From NCBI GenBank assembly GCA_016785955.1, contig JAEUWH010000110.1, positions 1 through 64,000 of the forward strand: a stretch of DNA of 64,000 nucleotides, given 5' to 3'. A program made the position numbers and the translations under genes. The notes under the pieces were generated by a model. That model did not search any database, was not told the DNA's origin, and was given only the letters and a program-made list of their open reading frames with translations. This document shows positions 34,750 through 43,562 of this stretch, one piece after another; position 1 is the first letter of the stretch, and each line of letters opens with the position of its first letter. Source of the stretch: Pseudobdellovibrionaceae bacterium (lineage in GTDB: Bacteria > Bdellovibrionota > Bdellovibrionia > Bdellovibrionales > Bdellovibrionaceae).

Positions 34750-36175
34750 CCTCGTCCTGAGTGTTATCTTCCAGTAAATACGGCCTTATCAGAAGCTTAA
34801 GTTCATTATGAACTTTCAAATAGGATTCTACAATTTCATTTTCGGTTAGTGGGGGTACTTTTATTTTTTCGGCTAGACACCAGTCTATGTATACACTGAC
34901 CTTGGGACTGATTCCGCGAATACCCATGATCGCTTCATCACACGAAGCTAAAATTTTTACAAATTTGCTTACTCCGTTGACCAGCGCAGATTCCAGGGTC
35001 TCAATAATCAGGTTATTAGTCTGGTTTAACTTTTCGACGCCCTTGAAAAAGACCATATCATCCGTAACTGGAAATTGTTCATTCAAATAAATAGCTTTCA
35101 CCAGTCCCCATTCAAAATCATTGATAAGGTTAAATTTCAAATCGTAACTAGGCATCGTCGAAACAGCCTCAATCAATTGTGGTAAGGGCTTTTTAAATAG
35201 TAGCCCTTTAATGGCATTAGAGACTTCTGTCGATTCCACATGTGACGGTTGAATATTAAGCAGGACATAACTACCACGCGAACGAGGCCCCGTTTCCCAA
35301 AACTTTACGCTTTCAAAAGACAAGTTCAAGCACGGCGTCTTGGTCAAATTGGTGATATGTACACACAGGCTATCACCACCGATGTGCAAAGCCGAGTTTT
35401 TCAAAATCGGAAAAAGCTCTGGCACTGATGTCTTGCCAATCAAATTGATGATGTCGGTGTGCGAGTTAAAAGCATATATTTCGGGAGCCAAATCTAACTC
35501 ATCTTTAGAGCCAATCAACACAACTTTAAAACCCATATGATGAGCCAAAAAATTTTTAATTACACGGGCCCAAATAAATGGTGTTAAGGTCTTTTCAGAC
35601 TGACTAGCACCCAATTGAATCGTGATATAGCTATCTTTAATGGGTGAATTAAAACTAAAACCTACCGGGTACGCAAAGTCTTCACTCTGTAAATCAATGT
35701 CACATAAACTGGCAAAAATATCTATCAGGTGAAATCGGTTATGCTTGCTTGGACCGACTTGGGCAAAATAGTACGCCGAAATGGCTTCCTTCAAGGCAAA
35801 GCTAGAATCTTGAAAACGAGAATACCCAACTGTTGCCTTTGCTGTTTGACCTATGTAGTACGTAAAATAGCTAGAAACGGGTGAGAAGGTCAAATTAACA
35901 ACCAAATCATAGTTCTCGTGTTGAAGACCATCCAAGAAATTCCCCAAATATTTAATACCGGCGTCTGTCGTATCAAACATTTTTTCAAATATTTCGGCCG
36001 AATTCAATTTATGGATCTTCTGGACACTCTCCAGCCCCTCCAATGCAACAGAAAAACGTTCTCGCACCAAAAAATGTAACTCGGCTTCGGGATGCTTTCT
36101 TTTCAATGCCCTGGCCACCGGCCAGGACATGTAAATGTCACCTAGCCTTGCTAGTTGAATGATTAGAATTTTCAT
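34733..36175 (-). CDS. GT9-type (heptosyltransferase-like) glycosyltransferase with C-terminal extension
   Basis: 480 residues. MKILIIQLARLGDIYMSWPVARALKRKHPEAELHFLV is the ADP-heptose:LPS heptosyltransferase (GT9) N-terminus, and LHIGGDSLCVHITNLTKTPCLNL is the C-lobe donor-binding part. About 150 further residues past the GT9 core are unlike the family. Being within the fliD-fliS operon run rather than an LPS cluster, it may glycosylate flagellin or another surface protein. It overlaps a small ORF at its start and the unknown gene at its end. Confidence 0.78.
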   Translation of the reverse strand: MKILIIQLARLGDIYMSWPVARALKRKHPEAELHFLVRERFSVALEGLESVQKIHKLNSAEIFEKMFDTTDAGIKYLGNFLDGLQHENYDLVVNLTFSPVSSYFTYYIGQTAKATVGYSRFQDSSFALKEAISAYYFAQVGPSKHNRFHLIDIFASLCDIDLQSEDFAYPVGFSFNSPIKDSYITIQLGASQSEKTLTPFIWARVIKNFLAHHMGFKVVLIGSKDELDLAPEIYAFNSHTDIINLIGKTSVPELFPILKNSALHIGGDSLCVHITNLTKTPCLNLSFESVKFWETGPRSRGSYVLLNIQPSHVESTEVSNAIKGLLFKKPLPQLIEAVSTMPSYDLKFNLINDFEWGLVKAIYLNEQFPVTDDMVFFKGVEKLNQTNNLIIETLESALVNGVSKFVKILASCDEAIMGIRGISPKVSVYIDWCLAEKIKVPPLTENEIVESYLKVHNELKLLIRPYLLEDNTQDEVGDHG

Positions 36176-36341
36176 TTAAATTTTGTTCCTTTATCATTTC
36201 CAAAAGAGATCGTTGCAACAAATTCACTTTTGAGAAACCATCGCTTTTGTATGTTTCGCTGACGAGTGCTCGCAATTCTCGCTCTTTTTGAATAAGTTGC
36301 TCTAGTAAGACAGATTGATTTGGCTTGTCTTTTGTTTCCAT
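36138..36341 (-). CDS. Small charged protein between two glycosyltransferase genes
   Basis: 67 residues, a predicted helix rich in Glu/Lys (LLEQLIQKERELRALVSETY). AGGGGAG lies at good spacing before the ATG, the best ribosome signal in this segment, so I take it as real even though it overlaps both neighbours (by 40 and 38 bases). No family recognised; FliT-like or chaperone-like small helical proteins are a possibility. Confidence 0.5.
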   Translation of the reverse strand: METKDKPNQSVLLEQLIQKERELRALVSETYKSDGFSKVNLLQRSLLEMIKEQNLNENSNHSTSKAR

Positions 36342-37375
36342 TTTTCTCCCCTGAATATTTGTGAATGCACACCTAAACTGCCGTCTCGAACCATCGTCTT
36401 AATCGGATAGTTGATTACATTCGTATTCGTGACCCATTTAAATAGTACGTCTTGCAGATGATCAAAATTGATTTCATCCTGACAACGATTTCGACCATAG
36501 GGGCATTCACTGGAATGCCCACATGGCCGACAATGAAAGTCAGCGCTGAAAATAATGTTACCTGCCTGGTAAGCTGCATTCTTAATCCAATGACTACTGC
36601 CCACCGAAATCTCTATTGTTGGAACATGGAATAGGGCGGCAAAATGCTTGATAGATGTATCTAGCGAGATCAACCTCGTCCCAGAATCCAAAATACGACC
36701 TAAATGGGAAAAATCACAGATCAATATGTCTGACGGCTTGAATACTGACTGAAGCAAATTTCGCTCGGATTTGGCCCCCAGAATAGAAATCTCGATCCAT
36801 GGAAAACGAAATTTAAGTGAGTCAACAATGGGTCGCCACCGCGCCAGATCGATGTTCTTTTTCATATCACTGGTTGTAAGCTGGAACAAAATTCTGTGCG
36901 TCTTGCTAGAAAGCGCGGACTTGGGAGTTAACTCGATGTCATATATTTTCTTAAGCTTATCAATTAAGTGAGTTTGATCTTTCCGATTGAGATACTCATT
37001 CACAACAGATTTTTCAGTTTCTGTATAAGAAAATGTATCGTCTATCAACTTTAGAAGCTCTGCCGAGTGGTGCTGCAAGGACAAATCAAACAGCAGCGTG
37101 TAATGTTCCGAGCGCAATTGATGTACAATTTTTTTCAAGCTCAAAAACGGATAAATCAAAGGAGTAGCCGCATGGTTGATGCGCTTCTGATATTCAAATC
37201 GCGGCAATATGAAATGCTTATACTGCGCATTCATTTTCAATAGATCGACGGGAATTAAATCATTAACCAAAACATGGACCTCGACATCAGGGTGAGCCTT
37301 CTGCCACGCCTGCACAAGAACCATGTGTTGAATATAATCCCCAATTCTTGATAGTGAAGCGAAGAGAACTTTCAT
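36302..37375 (-). CDS. GT9-type glycosyltransferase (heptosyltransferase-like)
   Basis: 357 residues. MKVLFASLSRIGDYIQHMVLVQAW gives the GT9 N-terminus, LISLDTSIKHFAALFHVPTIEI the donor-site helix, and FHCRPCGHSSECPYGRNRCQ the Cys-rich segment often seen in this family. It starts by ATGA overlap with the Maf-like gene. Same setting as the second GT9 gene: a flagellar gene run, so surface or flagellin modification is the likely role. Confidence 0.82.
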   Translation of the reverse strand: MKVLFASLSRIGDYIQHMVLVQAWQKAHPDVEVHVLVNDLIPVDLLKMNAQYKHFILPRFEYQKRINHAATPLIYPFLSLKKIVHQLRSEHYTLLFDLSLQHHSAELLKLIDDTFSYTETEKSVVNEYLNRKDQTHLIDKLKKIYDIELTPKSALSSKTHRILFQLTTSDMKKNIDLARWRPIVDSLKFRFPWIEISILGAKSERNLLQSVFKPSDILICDFSHLGRILDSGTRLISLDTSIKHFAALFHVPTIEISVGSSHWIKNAAYQAGNIIFSADFHCRPCGHSSECPYGRNRCQDEINFDHLQDVLFKWVTNTNVINYPIKTMVRDGSLGVHSQIFRGEKWKQKTSQINLSY

Positions 37376-37980
37376 TTCATGAATTCCCCAAAATAGTTTA
37401 ATATCTGCGCGTCCAAATGTCCGGTCTGACGATTAGCCAGAACCAAATTTTTCATTGTCAGAAAGTTCTTCTGTTCGTTCAATAAACGAATTTCAAAATC
37501 CAAATTACTGCCTGTGCTTTCCAAGTATTGTACCAAAGAATTCACTTCACGCATCAACAGCGAATTATGTAATGCTTCGTATTCTTTTTCCATTCCTTGC
37601 CAAGCCGGCCGAAAGGGCATAATTTCAGGCATTTTTTCATCTATAAATTTGTAAAGATTTTTATAAAAAACAGAGTCTGCTTTAGTACTAATTTCATAAA
37701 GCGCTAGTTTTTGTTTTTTTTTGAATTTGTCTTCTAAATGCTCTAAAACTTCGGGCCGGAACTCAAAAACATGAACGAATATATCTGGAAATTTTAACTT
37801 CAAAAGCTCGATGTGATACCCACCACCACCGCCAATAACCAGTACATCTTTTGCCTGTCTTAAATCAAATTGCGCTAACCACTTTTCGGCTTCGGATAAA
37901 GGCCTTAGATATGAACATAGAAACAAATTGTTCAATTGAGGAATCAATTTACCGTTTTTATTCACTAAAAATTGAATCAT
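37372..37980 (-). CDS. Rossmann-fold protein resembling the N-terminus of Maf (motility accessory factor)
   Basis: Start at 37980 after AAAGGAG; the longer frame upstream lies inside the TPR gene. About 202 residues. AEKWLAQFDLRQAKDVLVIGGGGGYHIELLKL with the following FEFRPEVLEHL looks like the first domain of Maf/DUF115 proteins, which transfer nonulosonic acids onto flagellin. The later Maf catalytic part is missing, so it may be a partial relative or another Rossmann protein. Its neighbours are two GT9 enzymes. Confidence 0.5.
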   Translation of the reverse strand: MIQFLVNKNGKLIPQLNNLFLCSYLRPLSEAEKWLAQFDLRQAKDVLVIGGGGGYHIELLKLKFPDIFVHVFEFRPEVLEHLEDKFKKKQKLALYEISTKADSVFYKNLYKFIDEKMPEIMPFRPAWQGMEKEYEALHNSLLMREVNSLVQYLESTGSNLDFEIRLLNEQKNFLTMKNLVLANRQTGHLDAQILNYFGEFMK

Positions 37981-38974
37981 CGACGGCTCCTTTGTCTCGC
38001 ACTTGGATAAATTGGGTGATTTTACTGTACAACTCATGATTTTTGGTACTTTCAGGATTCCACAAATAGGTCTTCAAAGACTCGAGCTGTGCGCGCTGAA
38101 AGTCGTTACGCTTTATGAAAATATGTATTAAAAGATGCGAGATCTGCTCGTCAAAATTGTCTTGCTCCAAATATTGGATCAGCGCATTTTGACACAGTTC
38201 CAGCTGAGCATCAGACTCGGCAAGTTCATTCATCAAAATAAGTGCCGTACGATTTTTCGGTTCCACATCCACTGCTTTTACCAAGTTGGACCAGCTTAAA
38301 TCTTTATCGCCAAATTCTAAATGTGCCATTGCCAAACCTACCCATGCTTTGTCATTTTTCTGATTATTGTTTAATGCTTCTCGAAGATAGAACAAACTTT
38401 TAGAAAGTTCTTTTTTTAAATATTCCAAAACACCCAAGTTCGTGAGCAAGACATCATCTTCAGGCTTAATTGCGTATGCCTTATGAAAATACTCTTCGGC
38501 TAAATCAAATTCTTTTTCTTTTACATAAACGCAGCCGATATTTTTGTATGTTTCAAACAAGAGGACTTCATCGGAAACAAATTGCGACAGGACATCAAAC
38601 AACTGCGCCAACCCAAGGTCATTTTGCTCGTTGGCGACATAGATTCGCGCCAGTTCGACACTTTTTTCTGGAGTGTATTTGATTTGCTGTGACACGCGCA
38701 GCAGCTTTAGACTTTCGTCGTTTAAACCAATCTTACTTAAAGTCTGGCCACAGATATCGATAATGGACGTATTGAACGAGTCCATATTTAGGCCTTCTCG
38801 AAGCAAAATCAATGCGTCGTAAAGATCACCATGATCCAACAAAACTTTTGCGTTATGGTACAAAAGAGCCACGACTTCGCTGGCAAACCTGGGTTTACTT
38901 GGAACAATATTCGTCGTCGCGGAAGCGCCTTCTAGCTTGTTCGTTTTTTGACTGTAATTAAAATTTAATTCCAA
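37958..38974 (-). CDS. Tetratricopeptide-repeat protein
   Basis: 338 residues starting with TTG (GGCGGA upstream). Repeated helix pairs of TPR type run through the protein (for example AKVLLDHGDLYDALILLREGL, GCVYVKEKEFDLAEEYFHKAY, ALNNNQKNDKAWVGLAMAHLEFG). No signal peptide. TPR proteins are common partners of glycosyltransferases and may hold the substrate or complex. It overlaps the Maf-like gene by 23 bases. Confidence 0.8.
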   Translation of the reverse strand: MELNFNYSQKTNKLEGASATTNIVPSKPRFASEVVALLYHNAKVLLDHGDLYDALILLREGLNMDSFNTSIIDICGQTLSKIGLNDESLKLLRVSQQIKYTPEKSVELARIYVANEQNDLGLAQLFDVLSQFVSDEVLLFETYKNIGCVYVKEKEFDLAEEYFHKAYAIKPEDDVLLTNLGVLEYLKKELSKSLFYLREALNNNQKNDKAWVGLAMAHLEFGDKDLSWSNLVKAVDVEPKNRTALILMNELAESDAQLELCQNALIQYLEQDNFDEQISHLLIHIFIKRNDFQRAQLESLKTYLWNPESTKNHELYSKITQFIQVRDKGAVDDSIFSE

Positions 38975-39165
38975 AAAAAATCCGCCACTTTGAGTTTACA
39001 AAATAACGGAGCAATCGAAATGCCATTTGAAATCACTTTAATTAAACTTGAAACCGGGTCTGTAGAATGAACATTGACTCTTCCCGACCAATGACAAGTC
39101 AAAATATAGTCGCCAAACAACTCGTCAACCAAAGGCAAGAGTTGCTTGCAACCTGGACTTGATCC

Positions 39166-39585
39166 CTATAATTCTTCTTCGTTAAAGCTTTCGTTAAAAA
39201 CGGGTGTCTTGTATGCCGAAATAACTTTTTTCCCGGTGCGAACTTCTTTCAGCTCCGCGATGATCGAATTCTTCGCTGCTTCGATGCATGCCAAAATATC
39301 CACATCTTGCTCGATGATTCTTTTTACGAACGTATCTTTCAATGACAGACATTCTTTTAATTTCTGCACATCCAGCAATGACTCTTCCGCAGCTGCATGC
39401 GATACGATTTTGATTTCCTGATCAATGTAGTTCAAAATTTCAAGGATATTTTCACGTGAATCGTAAAATTCATTGATCATCTCGAATCTATTTTTTAGAA
39501 AATACTCCAGATGCGTTTCATTGATGGTATAAAACTTTTCTAGGTAGTGATTTTTTTGATCCATCAGTTCTATTAATCTTTTCAT
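39166..39585 (-). CDS. FliT-like flagellar chaperone candidate
   Basis: 139 residues, all helical, cytoplasmic. It lies 18 bases after fliS in the order fliD-fliS-X, where many bacteria have fliT, the chaperone of the filament cap protein FliD. Size and helix pattern (LIELMDQKNHYLEKFYTINE...) fit, but the sequence is too variable to confirm. AGGGAGGGGA precedes the ATG. Confidence 0.55.
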   Translation of the reverse strand: MKRLIELMDQKNHYLEKFYTINETHLEYFLKNRFEMINEFYDSRENILEILNYIDQEIKIVSHAAAEESLLDVQKLKECLSLKDTFVKRIIEQDVDILACIEAAKNSIIAELKEVRTGKKVISAYKTPVFNESFNEEEL

Positions 39586-39603
39586 TTCCCCTCCCTCTCT
39601 CTT

Positions 39604-40008
39604 TTACTTTTGGTTCTCGGTTTCTTTTTTTATTTTCTCAATTGCGCCCTGCCAACCGGCATACAGATTTTCTAGAATCTTCAGGTTCTCCTGCAGGGGT
39701 TCGATCTCGTTTTTAAAATTGGCTTTGGTGTATTGCTCCATCATAAAGACATATAAAGCCTCTAGATTTTTTGAAATATCACCACCCACCTTATGATCTA
39801 AGGTGTTGTTCAGTTCCATGATGATGTCGTAGGCCCTACCAATATAGTACCCCTTGTCGGCGATCTTTTTTTCCTCGAGGCCTTTCATGGCTAGCTTGGT
39901 AAACTTGATCGCTCCTTCATAAAGCATAAGAAGAATTTTCTCTTTGGACGCCGTCTGCACGGAATTTGTTTTGTACTTCTGATGTGCATTTTTCATTTTA
40001 GCATTCAC
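39604..40008 (-). CDS. fliS: Flagellin export chaperone FliS
   Basis: About 134 residues. YKTNSVQTASKEKILLMLYEGAIKFTKLA and IIMELNNTLDHKVGGDISKNLEALYVFMMEQYTKAN are the FliS signature. FliS binds the flagellin C-terminus to stop premature polymerisation and, with FliW, links flagellin levels to CsrA control. Two in-frame ATGs (40008, 39996) follow GAGGTG; the second has better spacing. Confidence 0.95.
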   Translation of the reverse strand: MNAKMKNAHQKYKTNSVQTASKEKILLMLYEGAIKFTKLAMKGLEEKKIADKGYYIGRAYDIIMELNNTLDHKVGGDISKNLEALYVFMMEQYTKANFKNEIEPLQENLKILENLYAGWQGAIEKIKKETENQK

Positions 40009-40026
40009 CTCGTGTCTGGATGTTGG

Positions 40027-40042
40027 CCGGCGGACTCGCCGG
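40027..40042. repeat. GC-rich 6-bp hairpin between fliD and fliS
   Basis: CCGGCG-GACT-CGCCGG, a perfect 6-bp stem with a 4-base loop. There is no T-run, so it is probably not a terminator; it may mark a processing or stability site in the fliD-fliS mRNA. It lies inside a possible 29-codon peptide frame that ends over the fliS start. Confidence 0.4.
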
Positions 40043-40090
40043 TTGTTGTTTCGGTTGAAGTTTCTGTTGGTATTGTCCTATTTGCATAAA

Positions 40091-41470
40091 TTAAGCCCCA
40101 CCTTGTTTTAATCCCGCACCGATACCGGCCACAGCGGCGCCTTGTTGCTGGATCTGGGACATCTTTTGTTCTAAATCGGCAAATTTTTTCCGCAACGAGT
40201 CCTCTTTTTTTTCCAGCTGCCGTTCTTTCTGCTCGATTTGTGAATTGAAGCGATTGATTTTTTCCTGAATTCCTTTTTTTCGATTTGCCAAGACCCCAAA
40301 GGAAGGATTCTGTAAATTGCCTAACTCTCGTTTCAAGGTATTCACAAAACCCGTTGATAACCCGTCACCACGAAAGAAATTTGAAACGTCCTGGGGTTTG
40401 CCACTGAGCGCTTTATTGAATTTGTCTTGCGAGAAATTCAGCGTTCCATTTCGGTTAAACTCAATTCCCAGCTGATTCATCGTACGAATTTCTGAGTTCA
40501 CCCCTGATTGAGGATTAAGAATAATTCGGCGAAGGGTATTTTCCACTTGGCGGCTCATGGAGTCACCGCCCAATGGCCCTAACTGTTCTTTACCGTTCGC
40601 TCCTTTTTGAAGCTTGGATTGATTCTGAATGAAACTCAGTGCGCCGTTGTATGCGTCTACAAATGCTTTGATCTTGCCGGACACGGCTTCCATATTTTCT
40701 TTAACGAAAAGACGAACCTCTTTGCCTGGATTCGCTTGCTTCAGATTCAAGGTCACCCCGGGAATCAAATCGTTGATCACATTATCGGAAGTTTCGATCT
40801 CGAAGCCATCCAATTTCAGTTTCGCGTTCTGGGCTTCGCGGGCTTTATCGAAGTACATATCCTGATCACCATCCAACAGATAGATCGTCGGAAAATCCAC
40901 CTTGTTTCCATCTCCTGTGCGTAGACCCGAGACAAGCAATCGATAAGGATTGTCTTTGTCGCGCGTGTCTTCAATCACGGTGGCGCGCATACCGATGTTG
41001 GCCGAATTAATTTGGCCCGCGACTCCGGCCAGTGTCGAATTACTGCCGTTGATGTATACTTCTTTGGTGCCTTCGTTGGTTTGAAATTTTATGTAACCAA
41101 CACCCATTTGAGTTTTATCTTTATCTGGAAAACCGTTAGAAATCGCGCCAGGCTTTTGCGCCAGCTGAGTCACCTCGATCGAGTATTCACCGTTAACCAC
41201 GGTCCCTGGATCAACACTGCCATCAATAACATTCGGATCCCCCGAGACAAGCTGCGTATCCACAAAACCTTTCGTGTTGGTCAACTCGGAAAGATTCTTA
41301 TTGATGTCTCCTACTTTGGTTTCAAGATCCGTGACTAATTTCAGACTGTCTTCTTGCTTTACCTTTTTGCCCTCGATTTGCTTTAGAGGAATACGTTCGG
41401 CTTCGACCAATTGGTCGACGATGTTCGGCGGTAAGCCTGATGCCATCCCTGTTATTCTGATTCCAGCCAT
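40091..41470 (-). CDS. fliD: Flagellar filament cap protein FliD
   Basis: Start at 41470 after GAAGGGA, giving MAGIRITGMASGLPPNIVDQLVEAERIPL, the standard FliD N-terminus; the open frame upstream is extra. About 459 residues. The middle has the cap domains and the C-terminal part is a coiled coil (INRFNSQIEQKERQLEKKED). FliD caps the growing filament and folds flagellin. First gene of the minus-strand run fliD-fliS-fliT-like. Confidence 0.96.
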   Translation of the reverse strand: MAGIRITGMASGLPPNIVDQLVEAERIPLKQIEGKKVKQEDSLKLVTDLETKVGDINKNLSELTNTKGFVDTQLVSGDPNVIDGSVDPGTVVNGEYSIEVTQLAQKPGAISNGFPDKDKTQMGVGYIKFQTNEGTKEVYINGSNSTLAGVAGQINSANIGMRATVIEDTRDKDNPYRLLVSGLRTGDGNKVDFPTIYLLDGDQDMYFDKAREAQNAKLKLDGFEIETSDNVINDLIPGVTLNLKQANPGKEVRLFVKENMEAVSGKIKAFVDAYNGALSFIQNQSKLQKGANGKEQLGPLGGDSMSRQVENTLRRIILNPQSGVNSEIRTMNQLGIEFNRNGTLNFSQDKFNKALSGKPQDVSNFFRGDGLSTGFVNTLKRELGNLQNPSFGVLANRKKGIQEKINRFNSQIEQKERQLEKKEDSLRKKFADLEQKMSQIQQQGAAVAGIGAGLKQGGA

Positions 41471-41562
41471 GAGTATCCCTTCAAGATAAAGAATACCAGA
41501 GCCGCCAAGTTTTTTTTGAGTCAATAATTTGACTTTTCCATTTTGTTTTCTATTCTAGACTA

Positions 41563-42825
41563 GTGAATAAATTAAAGAACATCATCGTAAAAAAATATGG
41601 TGGCGCCACCGTCGCGACTCCAGAAAAAATCAAAGGTATTGCGAAGTCCTTGCTGAGGGAATTATCTGCCGGGCATACCTTGGTCGTTGTCGTATCGGCA
41701 ATGGGCAAAACCACTAATAGTTTGATAGAGTTAGCCGCGCAAATCTCGGCACGTCCGAATCAGCGTGAAATGGATATGCTTCTATCGGTCGGGGAAAGAA
41801 TTTCCATGTCCCTTTTGTCGATGTCCATCCAAGATCTAGGCAAACAGGCGATCAGCCTCACTGGAAGTCAAGCGGGAATCTTGACGAATTCGGATCATGA
41901 AAATGCGCAGATCATCGACCTTAGGCCCTTTCGGGTCGTCAATGAACTGGAAAAAAATAAAATTATCGTCTTGGCGGGCTTTCAAGGCGTCGATCCCCAT
42001 ACGAAGGAAATCACCACGCTGGGCCGCGGGGGCAGTGATACCACGGCGGTGGCTGTCGCGGCGGGATTGAAAGCCAACCAATGTGAAATTCTGAAAGACG
42101 TGCCCAGTGTGTTTTCTGCGGATCCAAAAAAAATAAAATCGGCAAAGATGATTTCCGAACTGACCTACGAGCAGATGATGGACATGACTTTCTGGGGAGC
42201 CAAAGTGTTGCACTATCGATCGGTGGAACTGGCCGCCGTCAAAGGCGTCAATTTATATATAGGCCCCTCGGAAGGCACGCACGCTCGGCAAGGCACGCAC
42301 GCTCGGCAAGGCACGCACATTCGGTCCTACACTCAACCAAGGGAATTCAAAGTGATTCACGAAAAAATGAAAAACAAAATGGAAACCGCACTCGTTCTTT
42401 CAATCAACACGATCCAGACGGTCTTCAAGATCACGATGACGTCTAAAAAAATTCACGACGACTATATAAAATTAAAAGATCTGTTCAAAAAAAACGAAAT
42501 CATTTTTCCGCAAATTCTGGCGGTTGATACTGATGATTCTAAAAACATTTTATACATTACCGCTCCCGAAGAAATGCTTTCCATGATTAAGAAAATTCCG
42601 AAAACTAAAGAGCTAAAAATCGAAGAGGGCATTTCGACAATTTGCCTGACCTGCACTGGCGTACCCACATTTGAAACTCAATCACAGATCTCTAAAATAT
42701 TAGGGGACTTAAAAATAAGTCCCCTGAAAATTCAAATGAGTGCGTTGAGCGTCGTGCTATTTGTCGACCGCACGCAGTTGGATAAAGCCGTTGCCGGCTT
42801 GCACGACTTGATTACTGAGCGTTAA
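41563..42825 (+). CDS. lysC: Aspartokinase
   Basis: 420 residues starting with GTG. KYGGATVATPEKIKGIAKSLL, VVVVSAMGKTTNSLIELA, TLGRGGSDTTAVAVAAGLKA and EILKDVPSVFSADPK are catalytic-domain motifs. The C-terminal 150 residues are ACT-like and likely give feedback control. It phosphorylates aspartate, the entry to lysine, diaminopimelate, threonine and methionine synthesis; asd for the next step is also in this window. The catalytic domain ends in an odd tandem insert (GTHARQ repeated). Its end overlaps the converging lipoprotein gene by 14 bases. Confidence 0.93.
   Translation: MNKLKNIIVKKYGGATVATPEKIKGIAKSLLRELSAGHTLVVVVSAMGKTTNSLIELAAQISARPNQREMDMLLSVGERISMSLLSMSIQDLGKQAISLTGSQAGILTNSDHENAQIIDLRPFRVVNELEKNKIIVLAGFQGVDPHTKEITTLGRGGSDTTAVAVAAGLKANQCEILKDVPSVFSADPKKIKSAKMISELTYEQMMDMTFWGAKVLHYRSVELAAVKGVNLYIGPSEGTHARQGTHARQGTHIRSYTQPREFKVIHEKMKNKMETALVLSINTIQTVFKITMTSKKIHDDYIKLKDLFKKNEIIFPQILAVDTDDSKNILYITAPEEMLSMIKKIPKTKELKIEEGISTICLTCTGVPTFETQSQISKILGDLKISPLKIQMSALSVVLFVDRTQLDKAVAGLHDLITER
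42274..42327 (+). repeat. 18-bp tandem repeat in the aspartokinase gene
   Basis: Two exact copies of GGCACGCACGCTCGGCAA and a third degenerate copy lie in frame, coding for GTHARQ-GTHARQ-GTHIRS. The repeat falls in the loop between the catalytic and ACT parts. In-frame slippage would add or remove six residues without a frameshift. Confidence 0.9.
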
Positions 42826-43483
42826 TTTGTTGGCAAACCGATCCTGCGTCTTGAGCTTGTCCTGCAAAGTCTTGGCATTTGCCGTTAACATTGATTGACG
42901 ATACAGTGCTGCCGGCTAAACGTTTGCAGTCGGTACCTTTTGCGAAGGTGTACGTACGACCTTGGCAGTTCGCACCTTCAAAAAATGTATAAGTTTTGGC
43001 ACCAACTGTTCCCCCGCCACCTTCGATGCGATTAAATGCACCTTGCTGACCACCAAAATCAATAATCAATTGATCACCCTTGATTTGGTATTGGAAACCT
43101 TTGCCTTTTTCGAATTCGATTTCACAGTTGCCGGTACCTGATTTTTTATTTTCCAAAAATTCGACATCAGATTGCGACAATTTAATTTTTGTTTCTAGTT
43201 GGTTCATCGTGCCGTTATCACATTCAGCAGCAATTTTAATAGAGGTTTGAGAGACACCCACAAACACTTTGTTGTTTGCACCCCATTGACCAAGGATCGT
43301 GCCGGGAACATTTTTGTAACCTGAAAGATCCACTTTCCCCGAGGCTTGTCCGGCGGCCCCACCAGCACCTGCTCCGCCATTTCCATTGTTATTTCCCGCC
43401 GCGCTATCATCGGCACCACCACGAGAACATGAAATCGAAAAGCAAAAAACTAAAGCCAAAAGGGATTTTAAAATATTTTTCAT
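42812..43483 (-). CDS. Lipoprotein with Gly/Ala/Asn-rich linker and Cys-rich tail
   Basis: Start at 43483 after CAGGAG. About 223 residues: signal with lipobox (FCFSISC), a low-complexity linker (GNNNGNGGAGAGGAAGQ), then a beta-rich part with a cysteine pair (CDNG, GNCEIE) and a Cys-rich end (EGANCQGRTYTFAKGTDCKRL, GKCQDF, SVCQQI). I do not recognise the domain. It converges with aspartokinase. Confidence 0.6.
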   Translation of the reverse strand: MKNILKSLLALVFCFSISCSRGGADDSAAGNNNGNGGAGAGGAAGQASGKVDLSGYKNVPGTILGQWGANNKVFVGVSQTSIKIAAECDNGTMNQLETKIKLSQSDVEFLENKKSGTGNCEIEFEKGKGFQYQIKGDQLIIDFGGQQGAFNRIEGGGGTVGAKTYTFFEGANCQGRTYTFAKGTDCKRLAGSTVSSINVNGKCQDFAGQAQDAGSVCQQINAQ

Positions 43484-43562
43484 TAGAAACTCCTGTATAA
43501 GGGGGAGTTTAATGAGGCCCCCCACCAGAAGTTGATAAAAGAAACCTAACTTTAAGGCAAAT

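Noticed and set aside
36172-36372. Open frame of 66 codons overlapping the small charged protein
   Set aside because: It lies in a different frame without a ribosome binding site; the 36138-36341 frame has AGGGGAG before its ATG.
39998-40087. 29-codon frame rich in Gln/Pro ending over the fliS start
   Set aside because: No ribosome binding site. It could be a leader peptide but the evidence is too thin.
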